This document shows, piece after piece, positions 13,701-25,488 of a stretch of DNA of 64,000 nucleotides. The notes beneath the pieces were generated by a model. It was not told the DNA's origin, made no database searches, and was given only the letters and a program-made list of their open reading frames with translations. This DNA comes from Galdieria partita (lineage: Eukaryota; Rhodophyta; Bangiophyceae; Galdieriales; Galdieriaceae), in NCBI GenBank assembly GCA_025991245.1, contig BQMJ01000029.1, forward strand, positions 1 to 64,000. The letters are read 5' to 3'. Numbering within the stretch: position 1 is the first letter of the stretch; the number at the start of each line of letters is the position of its first letter. Made by a program: the position numbers and the translations under genes.

Positions 13701-13860
13701 GTGTACATTTTTTATTATCAATTGAATAGAAAAAATTCCTTGCCTTTCAGACATTTTTATCATTATTACAATCCAAATGTTGGCTAGAGTTCTTCTTGTA
13801 TAATTAACTAATCACGAAATTAAGCGTGTATTCATTCACGGACGCTAGACTTCTACGAAA
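10751..13860. other. Gene-free T-rich subtelomeric stretch
   Basis: No gene is supported. The longest open frames, 11400-11837 and 13159-13539 on the minus strand, translate to Lys/Arg/Phe-rich peptides that look like products of A-rich or T-rich composition, not of selection. I see no clear repeat unit here, no RNA gene and no transposon ends. Confidence 0.5.
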
Positions 13861-16800
13861 ATAAAATTTTAGCAACCGTACCCACCAGAATGAAGATCGA
13901 TCGTTCAAGTAAACAGGGCATCAAGAATACAAATATTCATGTCTTGCTCAATTTTGCTTTGTAACGTAGGAAGATCCTGGAATATCTTGCGCATATCTAG
14001 GAATGTTGCTCAATCAAGTAATTTAATATGCTGAAAGTATCGCTGTGTCTAAAATGAGCAATGTATTTATAAATTCTTGGACAGTTGTCAGTTTGTATAC
14101 TTTGTATTTGTCAGGCTTTTTATAGAATTATACGTTGTATAGTTGATTGTGATTTCCCAATAGAAAGACAGGGATATTTCATTGCCAACAGTAATACTCT
14201 TCAAACAATATCATTTCCAAAACTGTGTCTCACAAACTGTCAACTGCTGAGTATTTATAGACTTGAGCACAAAAGACTACGGTAGCTATTCCAAACATAA
14301 ACAATGCCAACGAGTTGCGAAGCCTCTCTTTTGTGAAAGTTTTTCCCATCAGACACTCTTTTTCTTCCAAGTCTTGTTTCGAATTTGCATCCTTCAAGTG
14401 ACCTCGTCAAGTAAGATTAGCAAACAACGACGTAAATATGCTTCAAAGTGGGTGTACAAACTCTGTTCACGTCCGTTTTCGAAACAGCAACTCACAGTTG
14501 AACTGCGCAGTTCAGTTGCCACGAGTCGATCTCCACTCTCCAATCGGACAATAGACTCTCAATAGACAAAAACTGACAATGACAAGAATCGTTTTGTGAA
14601 GAACCAAAGAGAATCAACTCAGAATATACTCCGATTGTTACAAACGATCTTGGTAATTGTTCCACAAGAGAGAGTCCTCGTCTGTTGTTCACAGGACAAC
14701 AATTAGTAGTACAATTCAATTGGAAAAACCAAGTTACATTGGAAGACTAGAGTGGGACAAAGATTCAAGGTCAAAGACTATTTGGAGCCTTTGTGCCCAC
14801 TGGTTCCCCAATAATCCGCAGGGTCAACGTCTTCAAACAGACCAGAGACTAAAGATCAACAAATTCTCTAAAAGAACTACGTTGCATTCGACAGGAACTT
14901 GGAAGCTACTTTGAGGTTCAAGTCAAGTTGTTCACAGGAAACGAACAAACCAAACCGGGCCTTGGTTGGTATTTCAAAAAGTGCAAATCATAAAACCTCA
15001 AAGTTTGGTCGTACTAAAAAGTTCTCCTCTAAATTCAACTACTTATATTTTCATAAAAAGGAACAATTTTATACACTTCAAAACAGGTGGTAACAAAGCA
15101 ACTACAGCCACTGTTGAACAAAACAATCACAAAGAGAGATTGGGCAAAGTGACGTTGAAGAGCTCTTCGAGTACCGTCAAAAGTGCACACGCCATATAGT
15201 TTCATATGTACCTAGTGAGCACTTTCCAAGGGAACCTTCCACTCAAAGGTTTACCTAGAATACTGTTGATTCTCTAACGTTGCACTATTTGAAGAGAACC
15301 GTTGTGTTAGAATGATCGTTGACATACCCCTGAGAGTAAAACCCGCCATTTATAGTGAGATAAACTCACCTTTGTTATTTACCTTGGAGATTTACTGACT
15401 TCAAGTTGATTTGGAGAACATTGAGCTCTAGTTGATACGAATCATTTCAAGAAAGTATTATCTGCCACTTTCAAGAAGAAGAGCGTGTTTCCCACAACTT
15501 GGAACGATTGGGTGTGCAGTCGCCAAGTTGTCATAGAGAAATTTTGTCAAATAGAGTGAACACTTGTGCTGATCAATGTCTAGCTGAGCTGTTTGCAACT
15601 TGGAGGACTGTGAATTTTGTGTTACCAGTAACAAGGACTTTTTAGACTTTTGCAGATTTGAGTTTATACACTCTGGTCGAGTATTTCAACTATCAACAAA
15701 ACGTAATTCAAGTACACATTGGAAGTTACACTTGTATAATTTTTATTTTGCCTACAAGTATGTTGATAAAGAATCCAGTCGAGTTCCTCAATTCGCTTGA
15801 ATACATGGACCAAGTGCCTCAAATTCTATTTTGTATAATTCAATTGCGAAAATAAAGAATCGATTGTTGACTCTTTCTACTTGTGTATAAAATATACATA
15901 TGAAAACTGTCCATAATAGCATAGCGTCATGACTCATATAATAAGTGTCATTGCAAGAACCTTGCCTTGTTTGTCCCTTCACAACAACAGTCAAAAACAA
16001 AGACCCCCGAGCCACTTCCTCCTATGCATCTAAAACACCGCAAAGTTTCAAACAGTCTATGTTTCACAAAATTCAACAATAAAACACGGAAAATTCTGCA
16101 AACACTAGAGCACTCTAAAGTTGGAGAAAGATAACCAAATTGTCAAAGACAAAGAATTGCCTACACTAGTAAACCCAACAGAGAAAAGCAAAGAGGCAAG
16201 AAAGAAGCAACTCAGTCATAAACTCTTCAACTATACCCAGAATACTTCAACACGTTATGAAGCTAGTACCTGGACTCACTCTCGATTCTGGTTCCCTCAG
16301 AGTTTCTCTGATAAAAACCACAGAAGAATCTACAATAGTTATATCAAAACCCCACTCTTATGAAAACTTTCAAAGTTGGCTATTATCCACATTTATTCTA
16401 AAACGCAACGCCGAAAACTCAAACTTAGAAAAATATCTGTTTTACAATTTGGAAACATAGCAACTGGTCAAGCACTCAAACAGTCATAAAGCTTTATCTA
16501 ATTCTCAGTCAACTAGCTCATATATCGCAACTTTCGTGATTTCTTCAAGTCTGTCAACAGAAGGTTGAAAGCTGCCATCATCATTTCGTCTATTCCAATC
16601 AAAGCAATCCGCTCATGTCGCCTCTTTAGTTGGATAAGAGACTTTAAATAGTCATAAACTCACAAATAAAGGAACTGGTTGTTTGAAGAATGCAAGAATC
16701 ATCTCAGAATGTACTTCGAGTGCTACAAAAGACCTTGATGAGTGTGACACAAAAGAAGATTCACAACAATTCACAAGACTTGACTTTGTAGTATACTTGG

Positions 16801-17210
16801 ACTTGAAAAACCAAGTTAAACTACAAGACTGTATAGGGAGCAGGGGTTCAAAGTTGAAAAAAAATGGCAGTTTTTTGTGCCGACTTTTCTTTTTATAGTA
16901 CTCTACATAGTAAAAACGCCTATAAAGTTACCAGAAAATGAAGAGCGACAGTTTTCAACAAGGATCCAAGTTGAGGTACGTTCAACGTGAACTTGGACTA
17001 AAGACAAATACTTTTCAAGCTTTATGTAACTCAAATGTCAAGTCTTGAAAGTTTACAACCAATACTAGCAGGTCTTGATAGCAAAGTTCGGTCTTGAAAA
17101 GTTTCTCGTTGGAACCTAATGTTTGACGTTCTGGGGAATCATTTACTTTCATTGACCTTGAATCTGTTTACGCATCATAATGTTACTCTCCAACAGAATG
17201 AAATGAGTAA
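13861..17210. repeat. A-rich gene-free block, first part of a second degenerate repeat
   Basis: At about 13.8 kb the + strand changes from T-rich to A-rich. Within the block, 14595-14800 resembles 16685-16860: both contain CTCAGAATATACTCC-like sequence, then AAAAACCAAGTTA, then a stretch ending in TCAAAG. In addition 15190-16440 resembles 18950-20000. Open frames are short and unrelated to one another. I see no gene; the sequence may be derived from flanks of the downstream gene family, but that is unproven. Confidence 0.5.
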
Positions 17211-18500
17211 ATTCTTAGCTTCTTTTGTGCTTCTATTCTATACTTGAATTGTTGTTTGATTCAAAATTCATCTGTCTATGGTCCCGATTCAACTATATTT
17301 ATATCCGTTCGGGCAAGTATATCCAACGAATTGGAGTCGAAACCCAATTCTTTTTTATAAGGGTGTTTCGAATCCATTTTAATTACAATTGTCGATTGTC
17401 AATTTCATTCGAGTTGAATCATTTCTGTAAGCTCCAAGTATACAATAATTATTTCCCGTTGGTGACACTAAAATGGCCATGATGAAGATAATGATGGCTA
17501 TTACACTGGTAGTCTTGTTGAATTCCCTAAAAGATGAACTTTGTGTTTTGGATGAAACATTTTAAGTCTCTTTTTTATCTATTCTCAGCAGGGTTAAACT
17601 TAGAATCACTTTGTAGGCTTCTCAATATGTACCCTTATAAATTTTCTTGTTCAATTTTTATTTAAGAGTAATTGAATTAAGAGATTCATTCATCAGCTAG
17701 GCTACTTTGTTATATATTGAAAAACAGTTGATTCTTTGTTCCTTTTTTTTATTACTACTGTCTTTCTTCCTTCTGTGTTTAGAAATAAAGTTGGACTATA
17801 GTTTGAATTCCATTCTTTCTCAGTGGCTTCTCCTTGTATAGTATGATGATCTCCATTGTGCAATCTCTTGGCCCTTTTTTGTTGTTACTTTTTGCAACTT
17901 TTCACTATTCGAAAAAACCAATAATTTCCCTATAATACTTGATCTTTTGAATAAAATTTATCAATCAACAGAATAATTCAAGTAAACTCTTTTTGAATAA
18001 TAACTCATTGAACGGGTCATGTCCTCCTTTCCTTTACCACATTCGCTTTTTTGCATACATTCTTTACATATCGCGGATATCGATAAAGGGAACCAAATGA
18101 AAAAATAGAACTTGTGTGATTGACAAAACTCAATGAATTGTGTTGGCAGATTTGGTTTCAAACTATTACCCAAAACAGCTTTAGAATGTGAAATGTTCAT
18201 CAAATTTGATACATCTTTGAAAGAATCCTTTTTATTTCATCTCATGCACTCAAGCCTTTTCTAGACAACTTGTTTCGAATACAATATCTTTCAAGATCTC
18301 TGCACTTTGTCAGTTCAACATACACTAGTCTACCTGATCATATTGTTCAAGGTTTGGTTTCGTAGATAATACTTGGTCCCCTGCTTTGGTTTTGAAAATA
18401 CTTTGGATATTTACCAAAGGTTCAATTTAGTCTTTGCTTTTATGTTTTGGCTAATCTTAGTGAAATAAACTTTTCCATAAGTATGTATATACAACTCGTT
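17211..18500. other. Gene-free stretch with mixed strand composition
   Basis: T-rich again from about 17.2 to 18.0 kb, then changing towards A-rich. The open frames at 17225-17482 and 17961-18203 carry no recognisable motif. No RNA gene, terminal repeat or strong secondary structure was noticed. Confidence 0.45.
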
Positions 18501-21500
18501 CAGGTAAAAAGGTGCCGATAATCACTGCTACAAATTATCCTCTTTTACACTATTCTCATCTAAAGAACCAAGAATTCTCAAAGCAATGGTAGTTGTTTCC
18601 AAACAATCTCCCTTTATCGATCGTAATCAACCTCTCCCTTCAAAATGTTTCTGCAGATAAATCACTTTTGAACTCTGTTGTTAACCAACCACAAAGTTCA
18701 AACCTAGTGGCTACGAAGTTACGACCAAAACAACCCAGGTTTAAATAGTATCCAAAAAAAAGAAAAACTTTCTAGTCTATTCTCAGGATGTTTCTCGTTC
18801 AAATTCAAAAAAGTTTTCATAGACATACTTTATCCGCTTTGAAGTGGGTTGCATAACACAACTATTTAGCTCCTGTTCTCAACCAATAAGTTCTAACGAA
18901 AGAACGTTTCGAAGAGCTTAGAAAGGAGGTGGTATGAAAGGATGCCTTTAAAAGGTACAAACTATATCGTTTCTTGTATACTTGTAGAGAAATTTCCAAA
19001 AGAACCTTGCACTAGAGAGTTAAAAGACTGTTGATGCTCTATTCTTTTTGTGTTAGGGAGTTGTATCGTTGGAATTCAGTTACAGACTTTCCACTGTTGT
19101 ACCTGATAATTCAGAATTCGTGAAAGTAACGAGAAAAATACTGGAGAGTTAATAGAATTGGATTTGACTTGTTGTTGACAAGGAGCTTTTCTTTGATCTC
19201 ACAAGCCCAAACAGAACACGTTGAGTTTTAAGATGGTTAGCTTCCACATTGTTTGAATTGTAAACACTTGGTTAACGTTTTGTGAATCGAACGTTTTCAA
19301 CAATTCCAGCTAGACCTGTGGTTGGGTTAAATAAGGACTTCAAAAGAGTGCTGATTACAGTTGTCAAGAAGGAAGTTTGTCCCATACCCTAGAATGCTGT
19401 CATAGAAGACTGTAGTGAGGAATGTGAATCAATCCTTATGTTGCTGAATGAAATTCTACCCTGCGTTTTAATTTTGTGAAACAAGGATCAAGAATTCCTA
19501 GACATATGGACGGTAACTAGTACTAGCAACTTTGACTGAGATTTTCTGGAAGATGTACTTTGAAGCAGACGGTGACTTTAGCAAAGTCAACGATAGTCTA
19601 TAGTGTCACAAAATTCAGCAGTCAACAACCGACCATCCTGAAAGGATTCCAAGAATAGATAAGCCCAAATGAGTTGTACAGTCGTTGCTTCCAAAGATAA
19701 AATCTTTTTGCTCTAACAAAACTTGTAGAATGCCACAAGGGAAGAAATCAACAACAACTCAATGAGATACTTTTAAAGTATACAAAGTACTTTAACAAGA
19801 CACGAAGCAAGGTTTCAAGTTACCAATTCGACTTGAATTTCCATTCTCATCTCACAGTTACTCTGAAAACAACGCATCAAATCTACAACAATTTTGTTAG
19901 AAACTTCACTGTCTCGACAAAACTAAAATTCTGACAGTATCCAAAAATATTTCAAAACGTAAAGCCAAATCCACTTGTTCAACCTTTGAAACTTGGGTTC
20001 CCAAAGAAGGAGACGTAAAGATTTCAATACTCATAGCTCAGAATTGTGAACATCATACTATCAATGACTTTCGATTGAGACTTCTTTCTTGCAGCGAGTA
20101 ACGAAAGTTGCAAGCTCTGATAAATTGGTGTGTTCCACTGCCTCTTTCATAAAGTGAAGAAAAATTTAACTCAAAGATAACTTGACACGATGTCACTTTG
20201 AGTAGATGAGGTATTTTCAGCCTATTGTTCAAAGTTCACACATATTCGACAATGTTTGATTAGATAAGTGAAGTATCCTCAAGGTTAAATGTCAAAAGTA
20301 GACAAAGTGTGACCCTTCAAAGAAAGCATTGAGTTGAATGGATTCTTTCTCTCGTCTGTATTGGATAGCAATCTTTGATGTCTAGTACTGTGAAGATTCA
20401 TTTGTAGACAATTGAACTTCTAGTGGAGGTCTATATAGTCTGGTTGGTGGAGAAAAGACAAGCAATGGAATAGTGTAAACTGGAAGAGTGGAAAACAAGT
20501 ATTAAAGTCTCAAAGTATCTAAATTTTCCTTAACCGGAAGCACTGTTGATTTCAGAATATCTCTCAAGTCAATGAAAGAAATTATTCAATCATAAAATAT
20601 GTTTCTCAAGAAGTCACCTCAAGTTCATGTATGCATTCTTTCTCTAATCAACTCCATATCAATGTTCCATAGGAGACAAAGAAACACTAGATTTCTTTTT
20701 TGAATTCTAAAACATAGTTGTAACACATATTATACAAACTAAACAACTCTATAAATTGCAAAACTTGTTTTTTACTATTGAGACAAAATTGAAAGGTCGT
20801 GTTGGTTGATGACACAATTTGATTGAAGATCATCAATTGATTCTCAAAGGATGATTAGTGAAACGTCTTTAAATATGTCCAGAGAGTTTGTTAGATACGA
20901 AAAAGTAGCTTGTCTTGAAACTACTCAGAGCAATAATTAGGTTTGCTAGCAGTTGGAATCTAGATCTCAACTAAATTTGTAATATAGCGATAGGCTTCAT
21001 GAAGACATACAGTGTCATTGACTGTTCAAATTGAAGTATATACAACTATAGTTTGTCTTTTTCACTTTCACAAGAGTCTGTCAATAGACAAATGTTGACA
21101 TATGGACATTGCAAACTATTCAACAAATACAAGACATAGATGAGAATCTGCTTGGATCACTGCAAAATATGTTCAAAGCGGATTTTCAGCCCTATTTCAC
21201 AAGACTCTGCATAACAATTCTTAATAAAACTACTTTCAAACAACACCCAATCAAATAACGCCGACTTATAACAGGTCTTACTGGATCAGTTACTAAAACT
21301 CAGTGCAAGTTTGGAACCTTCTATCACGACATTATTCTCGAAATAAACACAGTTGATTTTCGCCTGAATACTAGAGACTGCAAAGCAGATACTGAAAGTT
21401 GAGTGGAAACCAATGTTCAAAATGAATCGTTGACTGCTCAAATGAATTCAAAGAGAGGTAAAAACTCGACTTGTAGAACCTAAAAGAAAGTCCTCCGAAC

Positions 21501-21874
21501 TGACAATGCCAACAACAAAATTAGAAGCAAACTTTATACCCAAAGTTATTATCACACTAAAAGAAACAAGCAAACAAACTATCTACTCAAGACGACAAAG
21601 TTTCCCAAATATGTTGTGTTTGTTGAATTTACACAATGTTCTGGAAGTGAGTCAATCCGTTATTTGTCCACTGTGAAAACAAATAACTATGTCACAGGGA
21701 AAACAACAAAGTCACTTGCAAGTAGGACTATACTATAAGCTCTCATACGTAGCCTATACACTACTCTTATAGAACAGCTTAAACTTTCTTCATTTGCTGC
21801 ACTCAAGTGATTCCCTCAATTGGATGATTGTTGTGTGATTCGGTGATCTGTTGTGGTTGTTGCGAGTTTACAGA
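18501..21874. repeat. A-rich gene-free block, second copy of the degenerate repeat, upstream of the NTPase genes
   Basis: The stretch 18950-20000 is a diverged direct copy of 15190-16440. For example, AGTGAGCACTTTCCAAGGGA near 15212 matches TAGAGAAATTTCCAAAAGAA near 18984, and both are followed by CCTT(C/G)CACT. The copies lie about 3.55-3.77 kb apart. The last few hundred bases before 21875 are the presumed promoter of the first NTPase gene; no clear TATA box or other element stands out. Confidence 0.5.
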
Positions 21875-24511
21875 ATGAACACTATTCGTATTGAAAGTAT
21901 CGAATTTCCCCTTGTCAATAGAGAATCAGCTGTCTTGCAAGTTATAGAAAGTTTCCTATTATCATACCCTTTGAGACGAGATGGTACTTCGAGAAATCCT
22001 CGACCTCACATATGCTATGCACCCCAAATGTATGGGAGTGGCAAAAGCGCTTTTGGACAGCATTTCCATTGGTTCCTTTCAATCAACAAAGAGAACTTGT
22101 TGCAATATTTAAAAAATTTTTGTTGCTTACCTGGCTTTGAGAAGGGGGAGAATGTAGGAGAACGTGCTCTACACGCGCTGTTAAACGAGACTTTATATGT
22201 TATGTTGAATCTTCTCTATGTGCCGAGAGGAACATGTTTTGAAGATACACTTTTGGAGTGGATAAGCGAGGAGGCACTTTCCCGGTTTCCCAACGGTGCA
22301 GATTTACTTTCTCAAGTTCTTTCCTATATCGGTAGTCCAAAAGAATGGCTACAGAAACTCTTGCAAGTAACCAAGAAACGTTATTTATATTTGTTTATTG
22401 ACGAAATTGGACTTTTAGAAGAATACAAATTCACATTGTTTAAGGATTTGATGGTTGCACAAGGAACAAGTCGAGTGCACAACGTGTACCGTGCCTTTTT
22501 TAGAGTTTTGTCAATTGTTGTAAGTCAACCTTTTGTCATTTGTATTGTTGCGGGGAGATCGAACTGTATAGTTAGTAGAGAAGAAGATGCAATGCCTTCC
22601 CGAGTAACGTTCAATTTTCTTCGGCTGGATCCTTTTTCAGAAGCAACTATCAAGTACTTTATACAAAATGCTACTTGTCATAATGAACCTATTCTAAGAG
22701 TACTATTTCCTAGTCATCCTGAGGGACACGATTGGTTCTTCAAACAAGTATATGATTATACAGGTGGTGTTCCTTACTATGTTGTTCATGTTTTAAATGA
22801 ATTGGGAAAGGCATGTGAACGTTGTAATAGTTTATGTGATCTTTCAGAGAATGAAATGAAAGAGGAAATGGAAAGAATTGCTCCGAATTTTTCTCTCGTA
22901 GTAACTCTTTCTCGTATGACACCCGAATCAATGATTGTTTTTTCTTCAATGCTTCTTGCGAGTATATTTGAATTTCGTATTCCAATGAGAGAGACTCTAT
23001 TTGATGGAAGCCATTCTGAATATGTTTTGGATATTGCCAACCATTTTGGTTTTTATTATATGAGTTGCTCGAGAAATGAACAAGACGAAGCAAGCAGGAT
23101 ACCCGTTGAAGACAGCTATGAAACGTTTTTCAAGTTGGTTTTTCCAAAGATTGTACTAAAGCATGTTCAATCGCGATATTGGAATATTCCTCCTTTTCGT
23201 TTTGTTTGTAGTTTATTTTCATCGATCAGTCGATTGGATTCACTTTCTAGTCGTGGTTTCAAATTTGAAATTATATTTACTCTTATTCTTTATGTTCGAT
23301 GGTGTTTCTGTTCCAAACTAGGAGAATTGAGTATATTTCGACATAGTTTTATAGAACATATATCAATAGAATCTACTGAAACCATTGACAGTTTAAAAGT
23401 GGATCCTATTCCCAATTATGTTCCAGCATTTAGTTCGACAGGGAGTAGAATCCATAGTGCTAGCGAAGAAACTTACCATGTCAATGCTTGGAAACCATTT
23501 TTTGAAACGTATTTATCAAAAGATGGAATATTTATTCCTATTCGACAAAATTCCAGTGGACCTGATGTTCTTATCCGAGTCACAGATATGAAAGACAATT
23601 CTGTCCTTGCTATTCAAGGTGAATCTTCTTCAGAGCAAACACCTATGGAGACTGAAACCACCAAGAAGAGAGTATATTTGATAGGTATTGCATTGAAATG
23701 TTTTCAGTTGTCAACGTCTGGTGTTGGACGTTCAATGATTAAGGCAGAAGTTGCTAAATTTTTACATCCATTGGCGTCACAGCTTGAATTGGAACAGAAT
23801 AATTTAAGAGCCATTCAGTTGATTGTAAGCGACAAGTATACTGAAGATGTTTCCAGACAATTTAGTGATAATCAGAATTGGATATTGAATAGTGGAGTTT
23901 ATTATGAAGACAATAATAATAATATTGTTCACAGTTCTATCAACTCTGAAAGACAACCACAGAATATACGAGAAGAATGGTTGAGGATACCTCCTCATTG
24001 TCAAGTTGTAGTATGTTCCACTACATCTTTGCGAACTTTTTTAGGTCGCAAGGCTAGTAGAGATATTGAAAGAGTATTTGGAGAAAATGCTGGATGGTTG
24101 GAACAACTGAATTCACTTTATGATTTGTTGAGCAATTCGTTTGTAGATTTATTAAGACGTATTCCATTTGAAGAATCTGAAAGGAATAGTGGAAGGATGG
24201 AAAGAAGAAATACTCGTCCAAGGATGGATATGAATATGATGCAAATGGAAGATACGAGAGGAGAATCAACTATTTCTGTTCCGAGCTCAGTGCAAGTTTC
24301 TTTTGACTGGATGAACTTTTTGAAAGTATATTGTCATTTAACTGAGGAAGAATCAACTCAATGTTACGAATGTCTATGCAAGTTTTCGGAGCGAGACATG
24401 GGAGTCATAGACTCGAACATATTAGAGCAGATGGGTATCGATGATTCTTTGTTGCAATTCAAAGTTGTTGCTGGTATGAGAACTTATATAAAGGATAGGC
24501 AAAGTACTTGA
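21875..24511 (+). CDS. P-loop NTPase with PD-(D/E)XK-like nuclease and C-terminal SAM-like domain
   Basis: Single-exon gene of 878 residues; the first ATG of the open frame is at 21875. Seen in the sequence: a Walker A-like loop YGSGKSAFG at residues 53-61, lacking the usual first Gly of GxxxxGK; Walker B LFIDEIG at 173-179; a hydrophobic strand ending in CIVAGRS that fits a sensor or arginine position; a nuclease-like core with SGPDVLIRV around Asp564 and GIALK ending at Lys608; and a C-terminal stretch, about 808-876, with the spacing of a SAM domain (QMGIDDSLLQFKVVAGM). The position two before the nuclease Lys is Ala where Glu or Gln is usual, so catalysis is doubtful. Family knowledge: such NTPase-nuclease fusions occur among RHS and Crinkler-like proteins, often subtelomeric. 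The function here is unknown. Two relatives lie downstream: a near-intact one at 25.5 kb and a decayed one at 32.4 kb. Confidence 0.75.
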   Translation: MNTIRIESIEFPLVNRESAVLQVIESFLLSYPLRRDGTSRNPRPHICYAPQMYGSGKSAFGQHFHWFLSINKENLLQYLKNFCCLPGFEKGENVGERALHALLNETLYVMLNLLYVPRGTCFEDTLLEWISEEALSRFPNGADLLSQVLSYIGSPKEWLQKLLQVTKKRYLYLFIDEIGLLEEYKFTLFKDLMVAQGTSRVHNVYRAFFRVLSIVVSQPFVICIVAGRSNCIVSREEDAMPSRVTFNFLRLDPFSEATIKYFIQNATCHNEPILRVLFPSHPEGHDWFFKQVYDYTGGVPYYVVHVLNELGKACERCNSLCDLSENEMKEEMERIAPNFSLVVTLSRMTPESMIVFSSMLLASIFEFRIPMRETLFDGSHSEYVLDIANHFGFYYMSCSRNEQDEASRIPVEDSYETFFKLVFPKIVLKHVQSRYWNIPPFRFVCSLFSSISRLDSLSSRGFKFEIIFTLILYVRWCFCSKLGELSIFRHSFIEHISIESTETIDSLKVDPIPNYVPAFSSTGSRIHSASEETYHVNAWKPFFETYLSKDGIFIPIRQNSSGPDVLIRVTDMKDNSVLAIQGESSSEQTPMETETTKKRVYLIGIALKCFQLSTSGVGRSMIKAEVAKFLHPLASQLELEQNNLRAIQLIVSDKYTEDVSRQFSDNQNWILNSGVYYEDNNNNIVHSSINSERQPQNIREEWLRIPPHCQVVVCSTTSLRTFLGRKASRDIERVFGENAGWLEQLNSLYDLLSNSFVDLLRRIPFEESERNSGRMERRNTRPRMDMNMMQMEDTRGESTISVPSSVQVSFDWMNFLKVYCHLTEEESTQCYECLCKFSERDMGVIDSNILEQMGIDDSLLQFKVVAGMRTYIKDRQST

Positions 24512-25488
24512 GTTTTTTATATCCAAGTTTCGCTTCCTTTTGATTTTCTCTGTCACACTTTATGATCTTTATAGAGTTGAATGCATGTGGAGAATATGAA
24601 AAAGCTGTCAGTTGTTCACTTCTTATATAATACTCAACATCTTGTAGTGTATCATACAGGAGAATGACTTGGAAGACACAAGTTCATTTGTTTAAACATT
24701 TGTATCTCTTTCTCTGAAAGTATTTCACATATGGTACTCTCTATTTGAACTATGCAATATCCTCTTTTTTGGACTGAAATGGTTCTCGTGACGATATCTC
24801 TCAAGCCCTTTGGTCTCTGTTCTGCTGCCCTTTATGGAAAAGAACAGTTACTCCGATGAACCGAAATTGACAAAAACAGCATAAAACAAGTTTCTATTGT
24901 CTATAACTGTTGTAAAAAAAGTGACAAAGAGATGAAGCTGCAGTAGAAACTATTCCGATTGGGACCGTTATTCAAGGTTTCCTCGAGTGGGCTTGGAATA
25001 ACATCTCTTTATCTAGATAGTTCAAGATACTTGTACAAGATTATTTGTTGAAAACTTAAAGCGCTATAAACGAGGTCTTTGAACACTGGTATCTTCCAAG
25101 AGAGAGACATACACAGGAGTCAGTAAAGTACAATTGCAGAGAAAAGTACCGCTTTGCAAGGACCAAACACAGATGTCTCCAAATACTATGCTCGAAGGTG
25201 ATATATTTACCTCTTTTGATCTCGCATATCTACTATGAACACAAGAGTCGTTCTCGATAGAGATATATCTCGTTCTCAAAGCCTAATAACTGTTGAATAC
25301 AACAGCTGGAAAGGTCTTTGGACGAAAGAAGACACATCACAAGTTTCTACTCATATTTCAAAGACACTCTTCTTTGAATTCAACAACAGAAAGTACAACA
25401 CCCGACGCACAAGTATGGAACTAAGTGTCCTTCGGAATATCCATTTTGACGCATATTGCCGATTTCGTTTTGGCGACAATGATATTCG
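24512..25488. other. Spacer between two related NTPase genes
   Basis: About 1 kb without a convincing gene. An open frame with an ATG at 25235 runs to 25492 in a different frame and could contribute a first exon to the next gene. Its residues 61-71 (MELSVLRNIHF) loosely resemble the start of the upstream paralogue, but I cannot show splicing. Sequence style resembles the A-rich block upstream. Confidence 0.4.

Noticed and set aside
13159-13708. Two neighbouring minus-strand open frames (126 and 63 codons)
   Set aside because: No recognisable motif and no credible intron joining them; likely chance in skewed sequence.
14085-16460. Many overlapping plus-strand open frames in the A-rich block
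   Set aside because: Peptides differ between the related repeat copies and none shows a domain; they look like products of base composition.
609-21874. Possible retroelement or DNA transposon in the gene-free subtelomere
   Set aside because: No reverse transcriptase, integrase or transposase motif, and no convincing terminal repeats were seen; the repetition is head-to-tail tandem.
22740-23093. Minus-strand open frames inside the first NTPase gene
   Set aside because: Antisense shadows of a clearly coding frame.
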